A DNA stretch of 64,000 nt from Haematobia irritans. Taxonomy: Eukaryota > Arthropoda > Insecta > Diptera > Muscidae. The notes beneath the pieces were generated by a model. The model ran no database searches. It was not told the DNA's origin and saw only the letters and a program-made list of their open reading frames with translations. Position 1 is the stretch's first letter. Each line of letters opens with the position of its first letter. Positions 55,499-64,000 of the stretch are shown piece after piece. A program made the position numbers and the translations under genes. Location: the NCBI RefSeq assembly GCF_050003625.1, contig NC_134398.1:65170891-65234890 (forward strand). The letters run 5' to 3'.

Positions 55499-56930
55499 CA
55501 CCCAGAAAAAAGTGCCTTCGAAACTAAAGGAAAAATTTTTCATCAATATAGTTTATCCATTTTATTTCCATTAAGGTAAATTTTTGTGAGAAATAATAAA
55601 ATTTACTCGTTTCAGTAAAAAAATCCTAAACTGTAAGCAGTTAGAAATAGTTCATTAACTAGAATAAGGCATGGAATTTTACTCATACTATTTTTTTCGC
55701 TGGGTATAAGAATTTACTACTGAACAAGAAAATTTTATTCACCGATAACAAAGCATTCGTAAAAATAAACAAAAGCCGAACTAAAAGCAAGTTTCCTCAA
55801 AATTAGTAAAATTTCTCATAAAATGATAATTGCGACTTCCTTTATAATAGAAAGTTTTTCATACATACGAACAACACTTGGCATAGAAAAATATTTTAGT
55901 TCATTCGTACTAAGAAGTATGCAATCCTTTCAAAACTTAAGGAAACACACTTGATAGAATATAGGAAATTTTCCTATATTTCTATTGTCTACCTGTAATC
56001 GATACCTGTCATCGCAATCGATGTGTTTGCGCGTGGGTGTAATCGATATGTTTGCGCGTGGGTTGTTTTTTAGTTGGAATCGCGTTGTTGTGGTATACGG
56101 AAAGATTGTTAAAAAATAATATGGTAAAATAATATAATAAATAACAAATAAAATATATAAAATTTTTATTATTTTAAATTAGTGAGAAAAATTTTCGTTT
56201 TTTGAAAATAAATCTATCAATGTTCGTGATGGTATATAAAGAAAGAAAACACCAGCAGAATAACATCCCTTTCATTTGTCTTCATTTTGGAATCTTCAAT
56301 TATCAGGTAATATTCAGTGACGCTAACCTTTTGTAAAAAAATGGTTTATGATATTTTATATTTGTAGGTATTGAAATTGTAAAAGGAGGACAAAATCGTT
56401 AGTCAGCAACTTATTAAAAGTGAAAAGTACAAGAAGAAGAAAAAGTGCGTTTTTCAGTTGATAATATCACATGGAAATTGGAAACAGCGGAATAAGAAAC
56501 TAATATTTCAAGGAGATTCGATGCTGTTGATTCTTAATAAATATATTCAGTATATTAATAAAACATGTCTTTTATTGAAGATAAAATTGCTTATATAAAT
56601 AAATAAAATTGTATGTAAAAACGAAGGTAAGCAGTTCTAATTATGAAGTAAAAGTTTTACCACAAATGTGTAAGATTTGTCCATGTGAATGAAAAATTTC
56701 AATAAAATCATTACATATATGAATTCAAATCAGTTAAATTTTTTCATTCTGTAGTATAGTGGTACATAAATATAGGAAAATGTTAACTAATATATGGAAT
56801 GCATTATACCTAATTTCTACGAAAATCACATCGTTCAACAAATAAAAATGTCTTTGGCGCTATACGAAGTTCAACTTTCTTCACAATGACTTCATTTTAA
56901 CTTAAAGAAGGGGTCACTTTTTTCTGGGTG
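55499..56930. mobile_element. Element E2 in unit 4
   Basis: Same ends, TG flanks and internal ~30-bp direct duplication as in the other units. Confidence 0.85.
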
Positions 56931-57039
56931 TGGTATTAAATTTTTACAAAATTTGAAGCAAATCAATATAAAATTTTGGCATTTGGGGCCAAATAAATGC
57001 ATATCGGGCGTAAGATGTATATGCGAGCTATATCTAAAT

Positions 57040-58315
57040 CAGCGTTGCCAATTTAGCTTTTTTCCCGCTAGATTTGGCTTTTTTTGAAGACGTTTAGCGG
57101 AAAAAAATGCATTTAGCTTTTTTTCTGGCTTTTTTTCATGACCCTTTTAGCTATTTTTGGCTTTTTTTATTTTCGGCATGTTCCTATTGAAATATGGATA
57201 AAACTTCGTTTTTATCTAATTTCTACTTAAAGTCGAGTCTGAATTTGAAAATTTAAGTTTTCGTTAGCACGTTTTTAAAGCACTGTGATAGCTCATGAAG
57301 AAAAAGCTGAGAAAACGAATAAATTCAAATTTGACTCGGAATCAATACAAAAATCATTAGTGTACAAAATCTTTGGAACCGAACATAGAAAAAATTAAGG
57401 AAATAAAGTTTTGAATGTGGTATTATTTTTTTTAACACCAAAAAATGCAATAAAAAATTCGTAGTGATAGGATCAAAACAAATCTGCTATTTATTAATGG
57501 GATGGATTTACATTTACGAAAATTGGACAACAGTAGGTTTGGGAAATTTTCGAATAAAAGTTATTCATTATAAACTTGCAAGACAGTTATAATGGGTTTT
57601 ATTCTCTTGGGTAAAATTAGGAGAAGTGTACACGTTCACGAATTTATCATTAATTCAGTTAAAACGAAATATATAGATATTTTCTAATGCAGTTCTATGT
57701 GACATTTTCTAATGCAGTTCTATGTGACATGATTAACCAACTGACAATTGCAAGTTCACTGAGAAAAATGTTTTTACAAGGAAATATAAACGAAGGACTT
57801 CCAGTAAAAATTTGTGATAGTAATCAAAATGTATCGAGTACGCCAACAGAGCTAATATGACTTAGATTTTCTTACAGTCTCACAGAAATGGAATTAAATT
57901 GAATACAATTAAAATATTATGCTTTTTAACCCCCATTTTCATAAAGCTCCGTTAGTGTTCCGTTAACTAACCAACTTTTAAACCGTATTATGGACGAAAC
58001 TGTCATCTTGCCTTTATATTCCATAGGCCAGTTAGGAACTTAACTGACGAAAATTTTTCAGTTAAAGTTAACCGAAGAGAAGATATTTGCAATTTACTTT
58101 CTGTTAACTGGCAGTTAAAGCTTAACGGAGCTACATGAAAATGGCCGTAAGTGAAATAAAGCCTTTAAGTTTGTTAAATTTTAATTCAAAAATGTGACTT
58201 TTGATACAAAAAAATTTAGCTTTTTTTCTAGCTATTTTTTTAAATTTTTTAGCTTTTTTTGGCTAGTTTTTTGGACAAATCTAGCGGTTTTTGGTGAAAC
58301 AATTCTGGCAACGCT
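57040..58315. mobile_element. hAT-like MITE in unit 4
   Basis: Same ends and imperfect 8-bp target duplication; nested fold-back reads CTTAACGGAGC instead of CCTAACGGAGC. Confidence 0.85.
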
Positions 58316-58538
58316 GACCTAAATCCAAACCGATTTAGCTGATATTTTTCAAGTTCTACGGGACTTGCAAAACATTCAGATGTACGAAATTTGAAGAATA
58401 TCAGTTCATAAATACGTCAATTATGATCAAATCAGTGATGAATATATATGGTAGCTACATCCTCAAAAAAGAATCGCTTCTGTAGCATATACCCCAAACA
58501 AATTTTGCTTCAAGCATATGTAACATATTTTCAGGATT

Positions 58539-58869
58539 AGGTTAGGTGGCAGCCCGATGTATCAGGCTCACTTAGACTATTCAGTCCATTGTGATACCAC
58601 ATTGGTGAACTTCTCTCTTATCACTGAGTGCTGCCCGATTCCATGTTAAGCTCAATGACAAGAGACCTCCTTTTTACAGCCGAGTCCGAACGGCGTTCCA
58701 CATTGCAGTGAAACCATTTAGAGAAGCTGTGAAACCCTCAGAAATGGCACCAGCATTACTGAGGTGGGATAATCCACCGCTGAAAAACTTTTTGGTGTTC
58801 GGTCGAAGCAGGACCACGACCTTGTGTATGCAAGGCGGACATACTAACCATTGCACCACGGTGGCTCCC
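58539..58869 (-). mobile_element. Intact tRNA-derived SINE at the right edge of the array
   Basis: 331 bp on the minus strand with a perfect 13-bp target duplication TATTTTCAGGATT (58,526-58,538 and 58,870-58,882). The head reads GGGAGCCACCGTGGTGCAAT then GGTTAGTATGTCCGCCTTGC, with the A box in TGGTGCAATGGTTAG. The B-box region is shortened: CGTGGTCCTGCTTCGACC lacks the GTTCGATTC present at 9832-9902. The body and CCTAACCTAA end are as in the other copies. In units 1-3 this SINE is cut after GCAAGGC. Confidence 0.93.
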
Positions 58870-58882
58870 TATTTTCAGGATT

Positions 58883-59250
58883 TGTCCAAACAAAATATTC
58901 TTTGTATTGTTCAAACATATTATGTTTCAACTTAGGGCATACACTGGTAGAAAAAATTTTAATTTTTTTAATTTAATTTTAAATTGGTTTCTTCCATTAT
59001 TTTACTTGCAGCATACTCTCTAGGTCTCTCTTTCTAAACACATATATGTTTATAGGCTATTTCTAAATTAATATATGTTTGCATCTAAGCATATTATATT
59101 TACATTTTATTAAACATTTTATGTCCCAAACATATTAACATATATGTCCCAAACATGTTATGCTAGTTTATGAACATTATATGCTTGTACTTAAAAATAT
59201 TGTGTTAAAAATGTTGAGTTCCAAACATATAAGTTTTAGATCCAAACATA
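58883..59250. other. AT-rich stretch with recurrent CCAAACATAT words
   Basis: CAAACATATTATG, CCCAAACATATTAACATATA, CCCAAACATGTTATG, CCAAACATATAAG and CCAAACATATG recur within about 350 bp, after CATACACTGGTAGAAAAAAT. It looks like the body of a MITE with short internal repeats; no matching right terminus found. No gene. Confidence 0.45.
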
Positions 59251-59415
59251 TGAAAAACAGTCTTTTTCGTCCGTCCGTGTATATCTAAATCTGAACCGAT
59301 TTTTTCCAAAATTAACAGCGAATGTCTTTGACCAGAAGAAAGACCCCATGCCAAATCTGAGGATCATCGGAAAACTTATTATACCCGGTACCACATTAGT
59401 GGTAAAGGATATAAA
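59251..59415 (+). repeat. Family B repeat, 3' fragment
   Basis: CGTCCGTCCGTGTATATCTA, AATCTGAACCGATTTTTTCC and the end TTATTATACCCGGTACCAC, ATTAGTGGTAAAGGATATAA match the 3' part of family B. Confidence 0.6.
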
Positions 59416-60660
59416 CACGGAATTCGGACAATACCTTAAGAAGAGATTCAAATTCAATGCATCGGCTTTTGAAGTGGTGGACATCCGGCCTATGACAAGG
59501 CCATGGTAAATTCATCGCTTCTGAGCCAATTTTGCATTAATTATAGATCCATTTCAGAACTTTTTTGACAATGCTTTTTTTGCTGGGATAATAATTAGAA
59601 AATTTCTTTGGATTTGTATATTTTGATTGTAGGAATTCGTTAGATTTTTTTATATTATAAACTCTTTTGTGAATTTTGTGAATGGTACTTGGCACATTTA
59701 CCATGATACCAATGCTGTGAAACTGAAACGGATGCAGTTGGTGCCACACTCGATGCTGATGAAAGAGCTACTGGTATTGGATCCTCTTGCTGGGATAAAT
59801 GCTGTATTTCATAGAATGCTTTGTCGCTGACAATGATAGTGATGAGGTTGTGCCAAGTCAGTGAGTGGAAACACGCAGCGGGCGGTACCATTTACGAAGT
59901 GTCAAAAGCAAAGCCAAAGCTATTGTCAACATGACTTAAGTCAACACAATCCCCAAACGACAGAAGGAACAGAACCGAACAACGCAAAGTTTAAGGATAT
60001 GGAGACCTAGCTCCTCGGTGTCATCGTTGTTGTCGCAATAGCAATATTTTGTTGGCAATTGCTAAGAAGTTTTGTTGCAACAATACCAACAAAATCAATG
60101 TGCCCCATTCCAGTAACATTGTCAGTGTCAGGCCAACGATAACAACAAGTACAGCACAAATGGAATAACAAACTTGTCAAAATAACAATCTCGTTTGGCC
60201 GAACGAACGACAATGGCGACAGGCTACAAAACACCCAAGACCCATAGAAACTCCAAAGAACATGGACATAAAATGTGCGTGTCTTCAACAATGTCAATAT
60301 GTTCTCGTTCATTTTCCAGGATTTTAACCAACACAAATGACAAGTAACCGGAAAATGTAGTTTATTGTTTGTTTCCGTTTCGTTCTGCTATGTTCCTTTT
60401 AGTTTTAGAAAAAAAAGAAGAATGCTTAAAAGAGAAATAACATTTTGGGATTATGTGTTTGTCATCCCCTGTTATACTCTACGATATTGATAATTTATGC
60501 GTTGTTCATTTAAAATAATTTGAAATTTATGTAAAAAATTTGTCTTTTGGAAAAAAGAGGAATATTTTCAAAAGTACTATTATCATTGAATGATCATGTA
60601 CCATCTTTAAATTACATAAGAGAAATAAAGTAAAACTGGAAATGACATTAAGGTAATCGA
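59416..60660. other. No recognised repeat or gene
   Basis: More balanced composition than the flanks, with CAACAA / GTTGTTG runs near 60,020-60,080. ORFs of 70-109 codons (for example 60,007-60,336, minus) have no recognisable domain and no consistent coding bias that I can judge. Probably host intergenic or intronic DNA. Confidence 0.45.
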
Positions 60661-60781
60661 ATTATTTTTATACCCTCCACCATAGGATGGGGGGTATATT
60701 AACTTTGTCATTCCGTTTGTAACACATCGAAATATTGCTCTAAGACCCCATAAAGTATATATATTCTGGGTGGTTGTGAAC
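60661..60781 (-). repeat. Family A repeat, TATACCC end
   Basis: TTTTTATACCCTCCACCATA, GGATGGGGGGTATATTAACT, TTGTCATTCCGTTTGTAACA and CATCGAAATATTGCTCTAAG are the 3' end of family A in inverse. Cut by the hAT-like terminus at 60,782. Confidence 0.75.
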
Positions 60782-60960
60782 AGGGCTGTGGAGTCGAGCC
60801 AATTTTGCTCGACTCCGACTCCAGCATTTTTCATCAGCTCGACTCCGACTCCGGAGTCGACTCCGGGTAATATAACTAAATCTCATTTTAGTACCACTAA
60901 TTTGTAGTTCTATTGAGGGGGTATATATGGGGTATATATATGGATCGATATAAAGTATCG
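60782..60960 (+). mobile_element. hAT-like element terminus, CAGGGCTGTGGAGTCG
   Basis: Begins CAGGGCTGTGGAGTCGAGCC and has GCTCGACTCCGACTCC twice, then GGAGTCGACTCCGGG, a dense cluster of GAGTCG inverted words. This terminus type is one I associate with insect hAT MITEs. A matching right end is not found, so the copy is truncated. Confidence 0.6.
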
Positions 60961-61264
60961 TATTTATTTATGAGTGCAAGAAAGGTCTTAATTTCGCATT
61001 TATACCAATTAAACTCTTTATTTCAAATTTAGGGCAATGTTTAATAAATAAAATAATGATATAAATACCCATCATAATATGAGAAGATACCGACAGTATA
61101 TGTATTTGTGGACGAAAATTATTATAAAGGGTTATATTCCCATATGCATGAATTTGAATCTGAATCGATTTAGACAAAATTGTATATACTTCTAGAAAAT
61201 CTCTGTACCTAAAATTTAAATCTAACGTTATGGGACGTAACACAATTATAGCAAAAAATAAAAA
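60961..61264. other. Unassigned AT-rich stretch
   Basis: Includes words reminiscent of the internal part of family B (GAATCTGAATCGATTTAGAC, AAATTGTATATACTTCTAGA) near 61,150-61,200. No gene. Confidence 0.4.
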
Positions 61265-61445
61265 TGCAAAGAAAGTCTAAAGTCGGGCGGGCCGATTGTA
61301 ACATACTCTGCACAACTTTGTATTTAGATCTACATTTTGATAAAATCTGAAATCAGACTTCTACAAAATCTCGTGCAGTATTTGGGAAACATTCATAATT
61401 TTTTATATAGCAAAATTTGAGTCACTTTTACCAGTTTTCGACTTA
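61265..61445 (+). repeat. Family B repeat, 5' fragment
   Basis: GCAAAGAAAGTCTAAAGTCG, GGCGGGCCGATTGTAACATA then CTCTGCACAACTTTG and, further in, TACCAGTTTTCGACTTAGCA. Interrupted by minisatellite. Confidence 0.65.
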
Positions 61446-61479
61446 GCAGTGAGTATCAGTAAGAAAAAATAAATTTTTA

Positions 61480-61900
61480 CCAAATTTTCTATAAAAAAAA
61501 AAACTATAGTAAACAAATTTTGACAAAATTTTCTATAGAAATAAAATTTTGAAAAAAATATCAATAGAAATTTTTGGAAAATTTTTTGTGTAGTAAATAA
61601 AATTTTGCAAAATTTTCTAAAGAAATAAGATGCTGCAAAATTTTCCATAGAAAGAAAATTTAGACTAAATTTTCTATAAAAATAAAATGTAAAATTTTGT
61701 ATAAAAAAATCAATAGTAACAAAATTTTGGCACAATTTTCTATAGAAAAAAATTTGAAAAAATTATTAATAGAAATTTTGGAAAATTTTTTGTGTAAATA
61801 AAATTTTGCACAATTTTCTATAGAAGCAAAATTTTGGCTAAATTTTCTATAGAAATAAATTTTTGACAAAATTTTCTACATAAAAATATTTTTATAGAAT
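61480..61900. repeat. CTATAGAAATAAAATTTTG minisatellite block
   Basis: About a dozen imperfect copies of a 28-35 bp unit (TTTTCTATAGAAATAAAATT, TTTGACAAAA). Low-complexity minus-strand ORFs here (61,403-61,869) are rich in Phe/Lys/Ile/Asn because they translate the repeat and are not genes. Confidence 0.85.
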
Positions 61901-62575
61901 GGTGACAGGGGTATAATAAGTTTGTCATGTCGAAGATGAGCTAGATCGGTCCAGGTTTTGATATAGCTCCCATATCAACCGATCGCCCGATTTGGGGTCT
62001 TGGGCTTATAAAAACCGTAGTTTTTATCCAATTTGCCAGAAATTGGAAGGAGGAGTGCTGAAAATGGTGATTATCGGACCATGTTTTAATATAGCTCCCA
62101 TATAGACAGAACTCCCGATTTTATTTCTTGAGCTTCTAGAATCCGCAGTTTTTATCCAATTTGTCTGAAATTGGAAATCTAGAGGTATTATAGGACCATT
62201 ACAAGGCGTGCCGAAGATGGTCATTATCGGACGAAGTTTTGATATAGCCCCCTTTTAGACCGATGTTACGAGTTTACTTCTTGGACTTCTACAATCCGTA
62301 GTTTTTATCCAATTTGCCTGAAATTGGAAATCTGGAGGTATTCTAGGACCATTAAGAGGTGTGCCGAATATATTGTGTATCGGTCCAGTTTTTGATATAG
62401 TCTCCTTACAAACCGGCCCTCCGTTTTGGGGTCTATATTCTAGAACTACAATAGATGTGCTGAATACTGTACGTATGCTTCCATGTTTTTGGCGTAACCC
62501 CATTAGTCCGATTGGACCAAAATAGACCCAAAAAATTATTGAAGTTGGTCCGATGGTCAGACCAAATGGAATTTT
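61901..62575 (-). repeat. 150-bp-module repeat, minus strand (3' part)
   Basis: Starts ATGGTGACAGGGGTATAATA, then four direct modules beginning near 61,940, 62,070, 62,220 and 62,375. Each has GATATAGCTCCCATAT, AGTTTTTATCCAATTTGCC and GAAATTGGAAATCTGGAGG. Same family as 14,024-15,075, in inverse. The ORFs at 62,024-62,599 read through modules. Confidence 0.75.
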
Positions 62576-63090
62576 TCTGCAGAAATAACATTTGGACAAA
62601 AATTTCTATAGAAATAAATTTTTAACAAAATTTTCATAGAAATAAAATGTTAACAAATTTTTCATAGAAATAAAATTTTAACAAAATTTTGTATAGAAAT
62701 AAGCTTCTTAAAAAATTTTGGGATACAATATTATGCAAAAATTTTGTACAAATTTTAAGAAAAAATAAAATTTTGCGATAACTTTCTATAGAAAAAGATT
62801 TCTGCTAAATATGTAATAGAAAAAAAATTTTGGCTAAATTTTTTACAGAAATTAAATTTTGGCTAAATTTTCAATAGAATTAAACTTTGGCTATACAAAT
62901 TAAATTTTGGCTAAATTGAAATTTTGGCTAAAATGAAATCTATTGAAATAAAATTTGGACCAAATTTTCTATAGAAATAAAATATGGACAAAATTTTCGA
63001 TAGAAATAGAATGAGGTCAAAATTTTATATAGAAATAAAATTTTGAAAAAAATTTTCTTTCGAAGAAAAATTTTAGAAAAATTGTAACTT
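62576..63090. repeat. CTATAGAAATAAAATTTTG minisatellite block within the repeat
   Basis: About 15 degenerate units, including a variant AAATTTTGGCTAAATTTT run (62,830-62,935). It separates the 3' modules from the 5' end of the same minus-strand repeat. Confidence 0.85.
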
Positions 63091-63119
63091 TTAAATTATA
63101 TTAATTTAAATTAGAAAAC

Positions 63120-63575
63120 TGGTCCCCTGGTACGAATTTTGGAAAAATTTGGTCCAAAATAAAAATTCGTTGTTGCAACGCTGGTAAGGCCTCCATATAG
63201 ATCGATTTCAGATATTGAGGGTACAGAAGGTGCATTTACCATAAATGTAAATTTGCCAGATAATTCTTCTCGTAATCATAAAACAGTTGGTGTACTATAG
63301 ATTTTAGATTTCAAATCAAGGTATTTTTTCTTAATTTTCTTGCACATTTACAGGATATGTTTATGATTCCTTTAAAACTCAAACAAAAATAGTTCTTATA
63401 AATCCGGAATCTGATAGGTAAAATCTTTGCATTTATTTTCGGGATGCGAACTGGTTAAACTGATCTGTCATCAAACCCCCATGAAATTTTCTAAGGAAAT
63501 TAGTATATTTGATTCATGGTGGTGGGTATTTATGATTCGGCCCGGACGAACTTACTGCTGTATATACTTGTTTTA
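63120..63575 (-). repeat. 150-bp-module repeat, minus strand (5' part)
   Basis: Ends in CATGGTGGTGGGTATTTATG, ATTCGGCCCGGACGAACTTA and CTGCTGTATATACTTGTT, the reverse complement of the AACAAG..TATACAGC start at 14,024. The inner part matches 14,100-14,400 (TTTTCTTGCACATTTACAGG, AACTCAAACAAAAATAGTTC). Confidence 0.75.
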
Positions 63576-63579
63576 TTTT

Positions 63580-63760
63580 TTATTTTCTATAGAAATAAAT
63601 GTTGACTTAATTTTCTATAGAAACAAATATTTCTATAGTAATAATATCTCGAATAATTTTTTTATAGAAATTAAATTTTGACAAAACATTCCATATAAAT
63701 ACAATAGTGACAAAATTTTCTATAAAAAACAGCTTTGACAATTTTTTCTGTCATATGTGT
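63580..63760. repeat. CTATAGAAATAAAATTTTG minisatellite block
   Basis: Five or six units directly after the start of the minus-strand repeat. The ORF at 63,427-63,681 crosses the repeat boundary and is not a gene. Confidence 0.8.
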
Positions 63761-64000
63761 GTAGGTATATAGCCTTAAAATAAAATTAAAAACAATAAAT
63801 TCGAATTATTGTTCGAATTATTTCAAATAAATTGATATGGGGATTAAAATGGATCGATCCAGCCCATTTGCTAGTCTAACATTCTAGGAAACATAAAATG
63901 ATAGCCGTAATTGGAAGTTGATTTTCATTTCCAATCATGGTGTACATTGATCGAATGCATAATGCATTGCAAACTAATTTGCGTAAAAACTTTTTTAGTT
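63761..64000. other. No recognised feature
   Basis: AT-rich DNA to the window edge; no gene or matched repeat. Contains a short palindromic stretch ATAATTCGAATTATTGTTCGAATTAT near 63,800. Confidence 0.4.

Larger units (their letters stand above)
50210..58836 (+). repeat. Tandem array unit 4 (8.63 kb), right end of the array
   Basis: Contains MITE F (51,009-51,733), E1 (53,123-54,695) with nested MITE (53,489-53,715), E2 (55,499-56,930), hAT-like MITE (57,040-58,315) and the intact SINE. Private differences noted: CCACTAAGTGGC near 50,452, TTTGTAGGTGATAAC near 54,218, AAGCTTAACGG near 58,120 and AAGCTGTGAAAC near 58,727. Continues into unique flank with no mariner sequence. Confidence 0.9.

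Noticed and set aside
23036..58836. CRISPR-like or phage-like array
   Set aside because: The repeats are 9 kb long, eukaryotic transposon mosaics; no short repeat-spacer structure or bacterial genes are present.
60007..60336. 109-codon minus-strand ORF
   Set aside because: No recognisable domain; lies among CAA/GTT-rich simple sequence, and no other exon is evident.
61403..61869. Phe/Lys/Ile-rich minus-strand ORFs
   Set aside because: They translate the CTATAGAAATAAAATTTTG minisatellite.
62024..62599. 66- and 114-codon minus-strand ORFs
   Set aside because: Read-through of ~150-bp tandem modules; the same peptide pattern appears from the modules at 14,537-14,788.

Overview
This window looks like non-coding nuclear DNA from a higher fly, most likely a calyptrate/muscid dipteran. 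It is AT-rich and packed with short non-autonomous transposons. It carries the dispersed repeats with TATACCC ends, 'AACAAGTA...' starts and CTATAGAAATAAAATTTTG minisatellites that I associate with muscid and blow-fly genomes. That species assignment is inference; the sequence alone does not name a species. I found no host protein-coding gene, rRNA or functional tRNA. The only convincing protein similarity is to Tc1/mariner transposases: one internally deleted DD41D (rosa-type) element, three 3' fragments of the same family, and one decayed maT-like fragment.

Left flank (1-22.8 kb): a mosaic of nested repeats. It holds minisatellite and degenerate tandem repeats (1-1.1 kb), a dispersed repeat 'C' present twice (1.3-2.4 kb and 5.15-6.9 kb), and a mariner with TA duplications (5366-6284). 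There are tRNA-derived SINEs, one with a 13-bp target duplication and another inserted inside an older SINE. A 671-bp solo LTR lies inside another repeat (8755-9425). Four complete copies and one interrupted copy of an unusual TIR element carry two divergent tRNA-like modules (2706, 12203, 15262/15533, 20836). Stretches at 10.3-12.2 kb and 18.7-19.9 kb look like ordinary single-copy intergenic or intronic DNA.

Centre (23,036-58,836): a head-to-tail tandem array of four units, each about 8.0-8.65 kb, joined by three copies of a 627-bp mariner 3' fragment (period about 9.25-9.27 kb). Each unit is built from two head-to-head copies of a TATACCC-type repeat. These are interrupted by two related CACCCAG...CTGGGTG elements, a nested 227-bp MITE, a 1,278-bp hAT-like MITE with an 8-bp target duplication, a fold-back MITE and a SINE. 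The breakpoints can be read to the base: the right edge of a unit breaks inside the tRNA head of the SINE and is joined to the middle of a mariner transposase gene. This creates an in-frame 215-codon SINE-transposase chimeric ORF at each junction. The last unit ends in the intact SINE; the first unit starts at the empty mariner target site. Units 2-4 are almost identical, whereas the first 1.7 kb of unit 1 has diverged and contains a 47-bp near-perfect palindrome absent from the others.

Right flank (58.9-64 kb): fragments of the same dispersed repeats, an unremarkable stretch (59.4-60.66 kb), a hAT-like CAGGGCTGTGGAGTCG terminus, and a long minus-strand repeat with ~150-bp internal tandem modules and blocks of the CTATAGAAATAAAATTTTG minisatellite.
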